A DNA stretch of 64,000 bases from Thiorhodococcus drewsii AZ1 (GTDB taxonomy: Bacteria; Pseudomonadota; Gammaproteobacteria; Chromatiales; Chromatiaceae). A program made the translations under genes and the position numbers. The stretch is from the NCBI RefSeq assembly GCF_000224065.1, contig NZ_AFWT01000004.1, positions 148,121 through 212,120 of the forward strand. Direction: 5' to 3'. The notes beneath the pieces were generated by a model, which was not told where the DNA came from, ran no database searches, and saw nothing but the letters and a program-made list of their open reading frames with translations. Shown here piece after piece: positions 1 through 8,318 of the stretch; position 1 is the stretch's first letter; each line of letters opens with the position of its first letter.

Positions 1-185
1 CCGGTTAGGACTCGACTAAACTAGTCGGGTCCCACGCCAGAAACACAAGAGCAACAGAGCGAGAACGGGCGATCCACCGAACGCGCACTTCGAGCAGAGG
101 CGACAGCACCGCCCGGGCACCTATCGATCGGCGGCGAGCGCCGGACGGCCGATTCCAAATTCCCGAGCGTTCAGCCACCATCAAG

Positions 186-203
186 TTCAATCGCCCGATT
201 GAA
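186..203. promoter_or_regulatory. Palindrome upstream of the ter cluster
   Basis: Perfect inverted repeat with arms TTCAATC and GATTGAA around a 4-base centre, ending 29 bases before the terE start. A further ATTCAATC half-site follows at once. The place and symmetry suggest an operator, but no regulator is identified. Bases 1-185 hold no gene I can support. Confidence 0.4.
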
Positions 204-232
204 ATTCAATCACTACTAATAAGGAGAACTAC

Positions 233-811
233 ATGGCCATCAGCCTGCAGAAAGGCGGCAACGTCAGCCTGACCAAGACCGATCCCGGCTTGACCAACGT
301 CCTCGTCGGACTGGGTTGGGACGCACGCTCCACCGACGGCGCCGCATTCGACCTGGATGCCAGCGTCTTCCTGGTCGGCGAAGACGGCAAGGTGCTGTCG
401 GACGGGCATTTCGTCTTCTACAACCAGAAGACCTCGCCCGACGGTGCCGTGGTCCATGCCGGCGACAACACCACCGGCGAGGGCGAGGGCGACGACGAGA
501 CCGTGAGCATCAACCTGCCCGGCGTCGAGGCCGGCGTGCAGCGCGTCGTCTTCGCCGTCACCATCCATGAGGCCGAGTCCCGCAAACAGAACTTCGGCAT
601 GGTCCGCAACGCCTTCATGCGCGTCCTGAACAAGGATTCCAACACCGAACTGGCCCGCTTCGACCTCTCGGAAGATTACTCTACCGAAACCGCCATGGTG
701 TTCGGCGAGATCTACCGTCACGGCAGCGAATGGAAGTTCAAGGCCGTGGGCCAGGGCTTCGCCGGCGGTCTAGGCGCGCTGGCAAAGGATCACGGGGTCA
801 ACATCGGCTGA
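233..811 (+). CDS. terE: TerD-family protein, TerE-like
   Basis: A 192-residue single TerD domain. The family binds calcium and belongs to the Ter (tellurite/stress/phage tolerance) system at the inner face of the membrane. Visible hallmarks are GLGWDAR near residue 29, FDLDAS near 41 and the acidic GEGEGDDE stretch near 85, the known Ca-binding segment, plus the closing [11 protein letters not shown] motif. The combination GEDGKVLSD and RKQNFGM recalls enterobacterial TerE more than TerD. AAGGAG lies just before the ATG. It opens a same-strand cluster with terZ, terD, terA and terB. The paralog letter is inferred from remembered sequence similarity. Confidence 0.9.
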   Translation: MAISLQKGGNVSLTKTDPGLTNVLVGLGWDARSTDGAAFDLDASVFLVGEDGKVLSDGHFVFYNQKTSPDGAVVHAGDNTTGEGEGDDETVSINLPGVEAGVQRVVFAVTIHEAESRKQNFGMVRNAFMRVLNKDSNTELARFDLSEDYSTETAMVFGEIYRHGSEWKFKAVGQGFAGGLGALAKDHGVNIG

Positions 812-815
812 TGTT

Positions 816-877
816 CAGCGACCAGCCGCCAGCTTCCGGCCTCCAGCACAATGCTGGTCGCTGGCAGCTGGTCGCTG
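816..877. repeat. REP-like palindromic repeat, copy 1
   Basis: Long hairpin with left arm CAGCGACCAGC at 816-826 and right arm GCTGGTCGCTG at 867-877. The pairing continues inward through GCCAGC/GCTGGC with one mismatch. It starts five bases after the terE stop and shares the core CCAGCCGCCAGCTTCC with the repeat at 15936-15987. It could act as a processing or attenuation hairpin between terE and the next gene. Confidence 0.65.
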
Positions 878-914
878 TCTCTGATCGCCCCCATTTAGCC
901 GAGAGGTGAATGCC

Positions 915-1598
915 ATGCCGAACTTCACGATCACCGGAGAAATCGATCCCTTTCTGCACGTCAGCATGCAGAAGGGCGAGCGGATCTACTGCGAATCCGG
1001 CGCCATGGTCATGATGGAAGAGGCGCTGCAGGTGAAGGGACAGATGCGCGGCGGCCTGGGACGCGCGCTGATGCGCCGACTCGCCACCGACGAATCGCTG
1101 TTCCAGCAAGAAATCGAAGCGGTCGGCGGCAACGGCGACTGTCTGCTCTCGCCCACCCTGCCGGGTGGCATCGAGCTGATTCAGATCACTCCAGGCTCAC
1201 CCTTCACCCTGTCCGACGGCAGCTTCCTCGCCGCCGATCACGGCGTGGACGTGCGCTCGCGGATGAACAGCCTCGGCGGCGGTCTATTCGGCGGCACCGG
1301 CGGCTTCGTCATCATGGAGGCGGTCGGACAGGGCACCCTGGCCGTGTCCGGATTCGGCGCACTCTTCACGCTCGACATCACGCCTGATCGCGACACCGTC
1401 ATCGACAACAGCCACGCGGTCGCCTGGTCGTCCAACCTCCAGTTCGAGGTCGGCATGCCCCGCACCGGGGGCGGATTCTTCGGCAACGTAGTCAATTCGG
1501 TGACCTCGGGCGAGGGGCTGGTGATCCGTTTCCGCGGCCAAGGCAAGGTTGTGGTCTGTTCGCGCAACCGGTCCATTTTCACTCCCCAGACACACTGA
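915..1598 (+). CDS. AIM24/TIGR00266-family protein
   Basis: A 227-residue protein of the AIM24 (TIGR00266) beta-rich fold. The eukaryotic namesake is mitochondrial and the bacterial role is unknown. The N-terminal segment on a high-affinity surface (PFLHVSMQKGERIYCESG), a glycine-rich centre (GGGLFGGTGG near residue 118) and the closing VVCSRNR stretch fit the family. I chose the ATG at 915, preceded by GAGAGGTGA; a GTG at 906 would add three residues. It lies between terE and terZ on the same strand, and AIM24 proteins are repeatedly found beside TerD genes, so a role in the Ter complex is likely but inferred. Confidence 0.8.
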   Translation: MPNFTITGEIDPFLHVSMQKGERIYCESGAMVMMEEALQVKGQMRGGLGRALMRRLATDESLFQQEIEAVGGNGDCLLSPTLPGGIELIQITPGSPFTLSDGSFLAADHGVDVRSRMNSLGGGLFGGTGGFVIMEAVGQGTLAVSGFGALFTLDITPDRDTVIDNSHAVAWSSNLQFEVGMPRTGGGFFGNVVNSVTSGEGLVIRFRGQGKVVVCSRNRSIFTPQTH

Positions 1599-1659
1599 CG
1601 GCGCACAGCACACAAGACGCCGACGACACCACATTTCGACGACACGAGGTATTTCAGAG

Positions 1660-2256
1660 ATGGGCATCAGTCTTCAGAAGGGTCAAAAGATCTCGCTCGA
1701 CAAAGAGGCCGGCGGCGGCCTGACCCGCATCGTCATGGGACTCGGCTGGGATGCCGCCCAGGCCAAGAAAGGAGGGTTCCTCGGAGGCATGTTCGGCGGG
1801 GGCGGCGACGACAGCATCGATCTCGACGCCTCCTGTCTCATGTTCGACGAGTCGGGCAACCTGCTCGACGCCGTCTGGTTCCGCCAGCTGCACAGCAAGG
1901 ACGGCAGCATCACCCATACCGGCGACAACCGCACCGGCGAGGGCGAGGGTGACGACGAGCAGATCATCGTCGACCTGTCCAAGGTTCCGGCTGGGGTCAA
2001 GAGCCTGGTCTTCACCGTCAACAACTACACCGGGCAGGATTTCTCACAGGTCGCCAACGCCTTCTGCCGCATCGTCAACGGCGCCAACAACGCCGAGATC
2101 GCCCGCTACGACCTCAGCTGCCAGGGCACCCACAACGCCATGATCATGGCCAAGGTCTATCGCCATAACGGCGAGTGGAAGATGCACGCCATCGGCGAGG
2201 TCGGCCAGGGCCGCACCTTCGAGCAGATGCTGCCCCAGATCAAGCCGCATCTCTAA
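1660..2256 (+). CDS. terZ: TerD-family protein, TerZ-like
   Basis: A 198-residue TerD domain protein. Unlike the terE and terD copies it has an insertion of Lys and Gly residues (KKGGFLGGMFGGGGDD, about residues 31-46) before the IDLDAS motif. It also has WFRQL, NNYTGQDF and the ending GRTFEQMLP, the pattern of enterobacterial TerZ. The acidic GEGEGDDE calcium segment is intact. The reading frame stays open upstream to 1549, but the ATG at 1660 follows GAGGT and opens with the family start MGISLQKGQ. It is probably co-transcribed with the AIM24 gene 61 bases upstream. Confidence 0.88.
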   Translation: MGISLQKGQKISLDKEAGGGLTRIVMGLGWDAAQAKKGGFLGGMFGGGGDDSIDLDASCLMFDESGNLLDAVWFRQLHSKDGSITHTGDNRTGEGEGDDEQIIVDLSKVPAGVKSLVFTVNNYTGQDFSQVANAFCRIVNGANNAEIARYDLSCQGTHNAMIMAKVYRHNGEWKMHAIGEVGQGRTFEQMLPQIKPHL

Positions 2257-2278
2257 GAAGGTCTGCGGCACACCTCGC

Positions 2279-2485
2279 ATGACCCCAGACGGGTTCAACG
2301 GAACGGCCCCCAATGCGCGCGCCCTGCTCGATCCGATTCGGCAGGGCGCCGCCGAATTCAATCCACCCTATCTGGCGCTGCACGGCCAGACGCATGGCGT
2401 TCAACGGTGCAAGGCGTCGATAGTCGCAACCGAGGGACGCATTCTGGAGGCGCCCGGCTACCGCCGCGTCGAGGTTCATTCGTGA
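2279..2485 (+). CDS. Small ORF coupled to the PRTase gene (uncertain)
   Basis: A 68-codon reading frame filling the gap between terZ and the phosphoribosyltransferase gene. Its TGA overlaps the downstream GTG start (GTGA), the arrangement of translational coupling, and its third codon positions are GC-rich like the neighbours. Against it, no ribosome-binding site stands before its ATG and I recognise no domain. It may be a small protein, a remnant of a lost module gene, or chance. Confidence 0.3.
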   Translation: MTPDGFNGTAPNARALLDPIRQGAAEFNPPYLALHGQTHGVQRCKASIVATEGRILEAPGYRRVEVHS

Positions 2486-3645
2486 CGACACGCCATATCC
2501 AACTGGACACCGGACGGCTCTCCGTCCGGGTCCGCGAATCCGCCTTTGCGCTCGACGAACTCTGCGGTTTCGCCGCGCGCAACAACCTCAAGCGCGGCTT
2601 CCTCTTTCTGAGCAAGGTGCTCGGCAAGCACTGGCCGGCCCGCCCGAGCCAGATGCGACGTATCCACCGCCATCTCGCCGCCCAGCTCGCGCCCGCCATC
2701 GGACCCAGGGCCTTTATCGCCATGGCGGAAACCGCAACCGGGCTCGGCCAGGGCGTCTTCGAAGCCGCCTTGGAGCAGGATCCGCACACGCCCGGCCTCT
2801 TCGTCCACTCAACCCGCTACCGGGTCGAGGGGCGCCGTTTTCTGGAGTTTCTGGAACCCCACTGCCACGCGCCGGACCAGACGCTCTATCTGCCCCTGCG
2901 GCCCGAGCATCTCGACACCTTCGCTCAGGCGCGCGAACTGATCCTGATCGACGACGAAATCAGCACCGGGACCACCCTGTGCAATCTGGTCGAGGCCTAT
3001 CGTTCCTTCAATCCGGCGATCGAACGGGTTCAGTTCGTCTGCATCACCGACTTCAGCGGGGCGGACAGCGCCGAGCGCTTCAGCGAACGTCTCGGCTTAC
3101 CGGTGTCCTGTCGGTCTGCGCTGCACGCCGACTTCGACTTCCAGCCCGGACCGCCGCTGTCCGCCGAGATTCCGCCAACAGCAGTCGGGGCCAATCGGCG
3201 CGAGCCGGGCCAGATCGCCGATACACTGGGACGTTTCGGCATCGACCGGGCGCTCCAGGTTCCGACCGAGGTCCTGTCACAGACGACCGATGGACTGGAA
3301 CCGGGCGCCCCCATTCTGGTCCTTGGAACCGGAGAGTTCATGCACGCGGCCTTTCGCATCGGACTGGAGCTGGAGGCGCACGGTTTCACCGTTTCGGTAC
3401 AGGCGACCACCCGTTCGCCCATCCTCGTCGGGGCCGACGTGCAACGCTGCCTGATCTTCGGGGACAATTATGACGAGGGCATCGCCAACTATCTCTACAA
3501 CGTCGATCCCGCCGACTATGCGCGCATCCTCGTCTGTCACGAGACGCCGAGTGAGGGACTCGATGAACTTATGGAGGCCCTGAATCCAAACGAACAGATG
3601 CGGTCCAACTGCATGACCTACCGTTACCCGGATGCCCCCGACTGA
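2482..3645 (+). CDS. Ter-associated phosphoribosyltransferase (PRTase-TRSP)
   Basis: A 387-residue protein with an N-terminal phosphoribosyltransferase domain and a C-terminal TRSP domain. The PRPP loop is visible as LILIDDEISTGTTL (about residues 153-166), and HSTRYR and GTGEFMHAAF also fit the family. In published surveys of Ter systems this protein belongs to a predicted nucleoside-like biosynthetic module together with a HAD phosphatase and a CitE-like lyase, both present downstream (6460-7218 and 7428-8297). I chose the GTG at 2482, since GAGG lies eight bases upstream. The substrate is unknown. The module's usual ATP-grasp partner is not seen in this window. Confidence 0.82.
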   Translation: MTTRHIQLDTGRLSVRVRESAFALDELCGFAARNNLKRGFLFLSKVLGKHWPARPSQMRRIHRHLAAQLAPAIGPRAFIAMAETATGLGQGVFEAALEQDPHTPGLFVHSTRYRVEGRRFLEFLEPHCHAPDQTLYLPLRPEHLDTFAQARELILIDDEISTGTTLCNLVEAYRSFNPAIERVQFVCITDFSGADSAERFSERLGLPVSCRSALHADFDFQPGPPLSAEIPPTAVGANRREPGQIADTLGRFGIDRALQVPTEVLSQTTDGLEPGAPILVLGTGEFMHAAFRIGLELEAHGFTVSVQATTRSPILVGADVQRCLIFGDNYDEGIANYLYNVDPADYARILVCHETPSEGLDELMEALNPNEQMRSNCMTYRYPDAPD

Positions 3646-3763
3646 GGCAGGACATCCGGAATGGTCGCCCTCCCCGCCCGCCTGGCGTGACGCTTCACCC
3701 AGCGGTCACCGGGCACGGGCAGAATAGACAGCCATTCATTTTCGATAGCGAACGGAGACTCTC

Positions 3764-4342
3764 ATGGCCATCAGCTTGAACAAAGGCGGCAACGTCAATC
3801 TGAGCAAGGAGGCGCCCAACCTGGTAAACGCCCTGGTGGGCCTGGGCTGGGACGCGCGCGCAACCGACGGACAGGCATTCGACCTGGACGCCAGCCTCTT
3901 CATGGTAAAAGAGGACGGCAAGGTCCCAAGCGACGCCCATTTCATCTTCTACAACCAGAAGACATCCCCGGACGGCTCGATCAACCATACGGGCGACAAC
4001 CTGACCGGTGCCGGCGAAGGCGACGACGAATCCATCAAGGTCAATCTGCCCAAGGTCCCGCCAGAGATCCAGCGTCTGGTGATCGTGGTCACCATCCACG
4101 AGGCCGAGGCTCGCCACCAAAACTTCGGACAGGTCAGCAACGCCTTCGTGCGGGTCGTCAACGAGGACACCAATCAGGAGGTGGTCCGCTTCGACCTCTC
4201 CGAGGACTACTCCACCGAGACCGCCATGATCTTCGGCGAGCTCTATCGCCATAGCGGCGACTGGAAATTCCGCGCCGTCGGCCAAGGCTATGCCGGCGGA
4301 CTGCGCGCGCTGGCGCTCCAGCACGGCGTCAACGTCGGCTGA
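3764..4342 (+). CDS. terD: TerD-family protein, TerD-like
   Basis: A 192-residue TerD domain protein, close to the terE copy but with TerD-like details: [21 protein letters not shown] and [13 protein letters not shown]. The acidic calcium-binding stretch reads GAGEGDDE, with one Glu to Ala change relative to its paralogs. GGAG precedes the ATG. It follows the PRTase gene after a 118-base gap and precedes a repeat element and terA. The family is calcium-binding and acts with TerB and TerC at the membrane; its biochemical function is unsettled. Confidence 0.9.
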   Translation: MAISLNKGGNVNLSKEAPNLVNALVGLGWDARATDGQAFDLDASLFMVKEDGKVPSDAHFIFYNQKTSPDGSINHTGDNLTGAGEGDDESIKVNLPKVPPEIQRLVIVVTIHEAEARHQNFGQVSNAFVRVVNEDTNQEVVRFDLSEDYSTETAMIFGELYRHSGDWKFRAVGQGYAGGLRALALQHGVNVG

Positions 4343-4358
4343 TCCCTACCCTCAGATA

Positions 4359-4516
4359 AACCGCAAAGGCGCGAAGAACGCAAAGACTTCGATTCCTGGG
4401 TAGGGCGCAATAGCGATCGCGTATTGCGCCGCAAGGACGTCGGCTCGGCGCCCGTTCGGTGCAATAGGCTTCGCTATTGCACCCGACAAGATCCAACCCT
4501 GTGCGCCTTTGCGGTT
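4359..4516. mobile_element. MITE-like repeat, copy 1 (non-coding)
   Basis: A 158-bp non-coding element between terD and terA. Its ends are perfect 14-base inverted repeats (AACCGCAAAGGCGC at 4359-4372, complement at 4503-4516). Inside are two perfect hairpins, GGCGCAATA/TATTGCGCC at 4404-4430 and GGTGCAATA/TATTGCACC at 4458-4483. A second, diverged copy with the same plan lies at 19446-19625. It has no coding capacity, so any mobility would need a transposase supplied from elsewhere. Target-site duplications were not evident. Confidence 0.65.
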
Positions 4517-4556
4517 CGACTCCCCTTTGAAATCATCCACCGAGGTAATTGAGCGG

Positions 4557-5747
4557 ATGAACTTGACACACGGACAACGGGCGAAGGTCGCCGATCTGGT
4601 ACCGAACGGCCTACGTTTCACGCTCGGGGTCACGGTGAACGCGCCGGGCATGAGCATCGACATCGCCTGTTTCGGTCTAGACGCTAACGGCAAGCTGTCG
4701 GACGAGCGTTACATGACCTTTTTCAATCAACCGACCACACCCTGCGGCGGCGTCTCGCTCGCCACGCCCGCGGGCGACACGGCCGGCTTCGCGCTCGACC
4801 TCGCCCGATTGCCGCCGAGCATCGAGCGCCTAACCCTCACCGCCGCCATCGACGGCGCCGGCACCATGTCGCAAATCGCCAGCGGACATGTGCGCTTCCT
4901 CGACGGAGGCACCGAGGCCGGACGCTTTGCCTTCAGCGGCAGCGACTTCGCCAAGGAACGCGCGCTCATACTGCTGGAGATCTATCGCAAGGACGGCGTC
5001 TGGCGCACCTGCGCGCTCGGCCAGGGCTTCAACGGCGGGCTGGAGGCGCTGGTCACCCACTTCGGCGGCACCGTCGCCGAGACCCCGCCACCGCCTCCAC
5101 CGGAGCCGCCCAAACCGCAGGCACCGCCAGTGGATTTGAGCAAGATCACACTCGAAAAGCGCGGCAACTCGGTGGCACTGGAGAAGGCCGCCAATGCAAG
5201 CCACGGCGAGATCCTCATCAATCTCAAATGGCGCAGCCTGCCACAGCCAAAGAAGAAGGGCCTGTTCGGCGGATTCGGCCCCCAGCGAACCGACCTGGAC
5301 ATCGGTTGCCTCTACGAACTGGCCGACGGCGACAAGAGCGCCGTCCAGGCACTTGGAAACACCTTCGGCAGCTACAACACCCCGCCCTACATCGCACTGG
5401 ACGCCGACGATCGCACCGGCACCCGCTCGGAGGGCGAGAACCTCCGCATCAACGGCCAGCAATGGGACCGGATCCGCCGGGTTCTGGTCTATGCCTTCAT
5501 CTACGAGGGCGCGCCCAACTGGGCCGAGTCGGACGCGCGCATCACGCTCAAGACCCCAGGACAGCCCGAGATCGAGGTCCGGCTCGACTCGCACCGCAAC
5601 GACCGCCCCATGTGCGCCATCGCGCTTTTGGAGAATCAGGACGGAGCGGTCAAGGTCACCAAACTGGTCGACTATTATCGCGGCCATGTCGACATGGACC
5701 TGGCCCATCGCTGGGACCTCGAATGGGCGCGCGGGCGCAAAGACTGA
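4557..5747 (+). CDS. terA: TerA-like double TerD-domain protein
   Basis: A 396-residue protein with two TerD-like halves. The N-terminal half (about 1-175) ends in GQGFNGGLEALV. It joins through a proline-rich linker of about 20 residues near 180-200 to a C-terminal half with FGPQRTDLDIGC and DDRTGTRSEGEN. The length and two-domain plan match TerA. The first half lacks the complete acidic GEGDDE motif, so calcium binding there may be lost. I chose the ATG at 4557, with GAGGT ten bases upstream; the frame stays open to 4509, inside the repeat element. TerA is thought to act with TerD paralogs and membrane-bound TerC. Confidence 0.85.
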   Translation: MNLTHGQRAKVADLVPNGLRFTLGVTVNAPGMSIDIACFGLDANGKLSDERYMTFFNQPTTPCGGVSLATPAGDTAGFALDLARLPPSIERLTLTAAIDGAGTMSQIASGHVRFLDGGTEAGRFAFSGSDFAKERALILLEIYRKDGVWRTCALGQGFNGGLEALVTHFGGTVAETPPPPPPEPPKPQAPPVDLSKITLEKRGNSVALEKAANASHGEILINLKWRSLPQPKKKGLFGGFGPQRTDLDIGCLYELADGDKSAVQALGNTFGSYNTPPYIALDADDRTGTRSEGENLRINGQQWDRIRRVLVYAFIYEGAPNWAESDARITLKTPGQPEIEVRLDSHRNDRPMCAIALLENQDGAVKVTKLVDYYRGHVDMDLAHRWDLEWARGRKD

Positions 5748-5760
5748 ACGGCGTGGCTCG

Positions 5761-5794
5761 CCCGGCCTATGTGGCCGGGGGACTCTGCTAGAAT
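5761..5794 (+). promoter_or_regulatory. Hairpin and extended -10 box before terB
   Basis: The hairpin CCCGGCC/GGCCGGG (5761-5779) comes shortly after the terA stop. An extended -10 element, TGC followed by TAGAAT, lies at 5786-5794. A further hairpin GGGGC/GCCCC lies near 5817-5830. The 254-base terA-terB gap therefore probably ends one transcript and starts another carrying terB and the genes after it. No convincing -35 box is visible. Confidence 0.35.
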
Positions 5795-6001
5795 CCAACC
5801 TCTGAGCAAGACGAACGGGGCTCCCGCCCCTTCGAGACATGGAGGCGGATCAAAAGGTGCAGAATAGGGAACTCCAAGGCGCCAAAACGAACGAATTCGA
5901 GCGCGGCTGGACCAAGTTGGATGCGGACGATCCACGTCCGATGCAAGAACCGGCCCAAACGCCGTTGTCAATCCACTGAGAATCATCACACAGGTGCCAC
6001 C

Positions 6002-6457
6002 ATGGCCTTTCAAGACTTCCTGAACAACCTCAAGCAGAAAGCGGGCGACCTCAAGAACGAGGCGATGAAGTTCAAGAACAAGGACTTCCTCAACGCCGCC
6101 GTGAGCGGCTCGGTGCTCATCTCCATGGCCGACGGCAACATCTCCTCCGAGGAGAAGCAGAAGATGATGCGCTTCATCGAGAACTACGAGCCGCTCTCGG
6201 TCTTCTCGAGCAAGGAGCTGATCGAGTCCTTCCAGAACGCGGTCACCCAGATCGAGTTCGACAAGGACCTGGGAGAGGCCAAGGCCTACGACGCCATCCG
6301 CAAGATGAAGAACAACGACGCCGCCTCACGCCTCATCCTGCGTCTGATCATCTCGATCGCCGGCGCCGACGGCAATTTCGACGACGACGAGAAGCGCGTC
6401 GCGCGCAAGATCGCCATGGAGCTGGGTCTCAACCCGGCCGAGTTCGAACTGGCCTGA
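6002..6457 (+). CDS. terB: Tellurite resistance protein TerB
   Basis: A 151-residue all-helical TerB protein, the same length as the plasmid TerB prototype. Both acidic metal-binding loops are visible: MADGNISSEEKQKM near residues 42-55 and GADGNFDDDEKR near 121-132. TerB interacts with TerC at the inner membrane. The ATG at 6002 follows AGGTG. The next gene starts two bases after the stop, so they form one translational unit. In this window terC is 16 kb away on the other strand. Confidence 0.92.
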   Translation: MAFQDFLNNLKQKAGDLKNEAMKFKNKDFLNAAVSGSVLISMADGNISSEEKQKMMRFIENYEPLSVFSSKELIESFQNAVTQIEFDKDLGEAKAYDAIRKMKNNDAASRLILRLIISIAGADGNFDDDEKRVARKIAMELGLNPAEFELA

Positions 6458-6459
6458 GC

Positions 6460-7218
6460 GTGCGGACACTGGTCTTCCTCGACCTGGACGACACACTGTT
6501 CCAGAGCCGCCCGAAATGCCCTCCCGACGAGGAACCGCACCCGGTCGCCTATCTGAAGGATGGCTCGGCCCATTCCTTCATGACCGAGGGACAGCGGGCA
6601 TTCTGGCGGCTGCTGGACGGCAACGCGACCCTGATCCCGACCACCGCGCGGGATCTGGGCGCGTTGCGCCGCGTCGATCTGCCGTTCAACAGCTGGAGCA
6701 TCATCGACTATGGCGGGATCATCCTCGATCCCCAGGGCGATCCGGATGCCCGCTGGATGGAACGGATGTCCTCGGTTTCGGGGGAGGCCATCGACGAGCT
6801 GAGCGGACTACGCGATACGGCAGAGTCCTTCGTCACCCGATCGGAGCTGTCGGTCCGCATTCGCGTCATCGAGGATTACGGGCTGCCCTTCTATCTGGTA
6901 GCCAAATACCGATCGGGTCGCAGCGCCGACCTGGATCGGCTTCAGCATGAGGTCATACAGCCTTGGGTGAACGCGCGCCAGGACCGCTACCGCCTGCACC
7001 GCAACGCCAACAATCTGGCCGTGTTGCCCACCAGGCTCGGCAAGGAGCACGCAGTTCGCTATCTGATCGAGCGTCTGAGCGAGTCGGGAGAGGCGGTCAT
7101 GAGCATCGGTGTCGGAGACAGTCTGATCGACGGAGCCTTCATGGCTGCGTGCGACTACGCCATCACCCCGCGCGGTTCGCAGATCTTCGATGCAACGCTC
7201 GGCCGGTTCGCCCGCTGA
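6460..7218 (+). CDS. HAD-family phosphatase of the Ter module
   Basis: A 252-residue haloacid-dehalogenase-fold hydrolase. The nucleophile motif is FLDLDDTLF (Asp8, Asp10). A motif II-like Thr lies in IPTTARD, a conserved Lys follows in RLGKEHAV, and the acidic motif is GVGDSLIDGAFM near residue 219. A cap domain separates motifs I and III. The GTG start is two bases after the terB stop. HAD phosphatases of this kind accompany PRTase-TRSP and CitE-like genes in Ter clusters, where they are predicted to dephosphorylate an unknown ribosyl metabolite. Confidence 0.82.
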   Translation: MRTLVFLDLDDTLFQSRPKCPPDEEPHPVAYLKDGSAHSFMTEGQRAFWRLLDGNATLIPTTARDLGALRRVDLPFNSWSIIDYGGIILDPQGDPDARWMERMSSVSGEAIDELSGLRDTAESFVTRSELSVRIRVIEDYGLPFYLVAKYRSGRSADLDRLQHEVIQPWVNARQDRYRLHRNANNLAVLPTRLGKEHAVRYLIERLSESGEAVMSIGVGDSLIDGAFMAACDYAITPRGSQIFDATLGRFAR

Positions 7219-7240
7219 GTTCGCACCCAACGGCCTCGCC

Positions 7241-7435
7241 ATGATGTGCCTGAACGCGGCCATTTCGGGCCTGAGCAGTCGCCCCCCGATCGAGGACTGG
7301 CTTGCGCAGGGCGTTGGTCGACGCCCGCTTGCGCGCGATCCGCAGCCCGGACAGGAGCGCCACATCCCACTCGAGCTGGACCCATCGCGCCCCTATCAGG
7401 CCGTCTTGCTCAAACGAGGTCTTTCACATGCTTGA
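7241..7435 (+). CDS. Small ORF coupled to the CitE-like gene (uncertain)
   Basis: A 64-codon frame filling the 209-base gap between the HAD and CitE-like genes, overlapping the latter's start by eight bases. Third positions are GC-rich, but there is no Shine-Dalgarno sequence before its ATG and no recognisable domain. The frame extends upstream to 7190 inside the HAD gene. It parallels the small ORF before the PRTase gene: both may be tiny coupled proteins or leftovers of deleted module genes. Confidence 0.28.
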   Translation: MMCLNAAISGLSSRPPIEDWLAQGVGRRPLARDPQPGQERHIPLELDPSRPYQAVLLKRGLSHA

Positions 7436-8297
7436 GGCATACCGTCTGCGCGGATCTCTCTATGTCCCGGTGACCCACAAGGATCTGCTGGATATCGCGA
7501 GCGGAACGCGCTGGTCCGAACTGCGCTCGGTCATCTTCTGCACCGAGGATGCCGTATCGGAAGAGGATCTGGAGCTTGGCCTCGACAATCTGCAGATCTG
7601 TCTGGACCAGATGTCGGCCGACTCCAAGGCACTGCGCTTCGTGCGTGCGCGCAACCCCGAGATTCTCGCCAGATTGCTGGCGCTGCCGGGCGTGGAGAAG
7701 CTGAACGGCTTCGTCCTCCCCAAGGTCGAACTCGGGAACATCGACGACTACATGGGTCTGCTCGCCGATACCCAGCATCGCTGCATGCCGACCCTTGAAA
7801 CGCGCGACGTCTTCGACGCCGGACGCATGATGGCGTTGCGCGATCACCTGCTGGAGCAGGACTATCAGAGCCGCATCCTGGCGCTACGCATCGGCGGTAA
7901 CGACCTGCTGTCCATTCTCGGCATCCGCCGTCCGCGCGACCGCACCATCTACCGCACCCCGCTTGGGCACACCATCGCCCAGCTGGTGACCATCTTCAAA
8001 CCCTATGGATTCCAGCTCACCGCGCCGGTCTTCGAGCATATCGACCACCCGGAACTGTTGAACGAGGAACTGAGCGAGGACATCGCCCACGGTCTGTGCG
8101 GCAAAACGGCCATCCATCCGGTCCAGATCCCGGTGATCGAGGCCGCTTTCCGCATCTCGCCCAACGACCTGGAGGCAGCCCACCGCATCCTGACGGGAGA
8201 TCGAGCCGTCTTCAAATTCGGCGGATCCATGTGCGAGGTGGCGACCCACAGCTCCTGGGCCCAACACATCGTGGCACGCACCTCGATCGACTCCTGA
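7428..8297 (+). CDS. CitE-like HpcH/HpaI-fold C-C lyase of the Ter module
   Basis: A 289-residue TIM-barrel protein of the HpcH/HpaI-citrate lyase beta superfamily. Visible signatures are the Glu in VLPKVELG (about residue 106), LETRDVFDAG, IGGNDLLSILG (about 155-165) and the C-terminal GLCGKTAIHPVQIPV segment typical of CitE-like enzymes. It starts at an ATG with GAGG eight bases upstream. Members found with TerD, PRTase and HAD genes are predicted to cleave or form a C-C bond in the module's unknown product. The reaction is not established. Confidence 0.82.
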   Translation: MLEAYRLRGSLYVPVTHKDLLDIASGTRWSELRSVIFCTEDAVSEEDLELGLDNLQICLDQMSADSKALRFVRARNPEILARLLALPGVEKLNGFVLPKVELGNIDDYMGLLADTQHRCMPTLETRDVFDAGRMMALRDHLLEQDYQSRILALRIGGNDLLSILGIRRPRDRTIYRTPLGHTIAQLVTIFKPYGFQLTAPVFEHIDHPELLNEELSEDIAHGLCGKTAIHPVQIPVIEAAFRISPNDLEAAHRILTGDRAVFKFGGSMCEVATHSSWAQHIVARTSIDS

Positions 8298-8318
8298 GCG
8301 GCCGACACGCAGCCTCCC

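Noticed and set aside
5..190. Minus-strand 61-codon frame at the left edge
   Set aside because: TTG start, no ribosome-binding site, Arg-rich peptide without similarity, and it lies in the probable terE promoter region.
1549..1659. Upstream extension of terZ by 37 codons
   Set aside because: It overlaps the end of the AIM24 gene; the ATG at 1660 has a proper ribosome-binding site and the family N-terminus.
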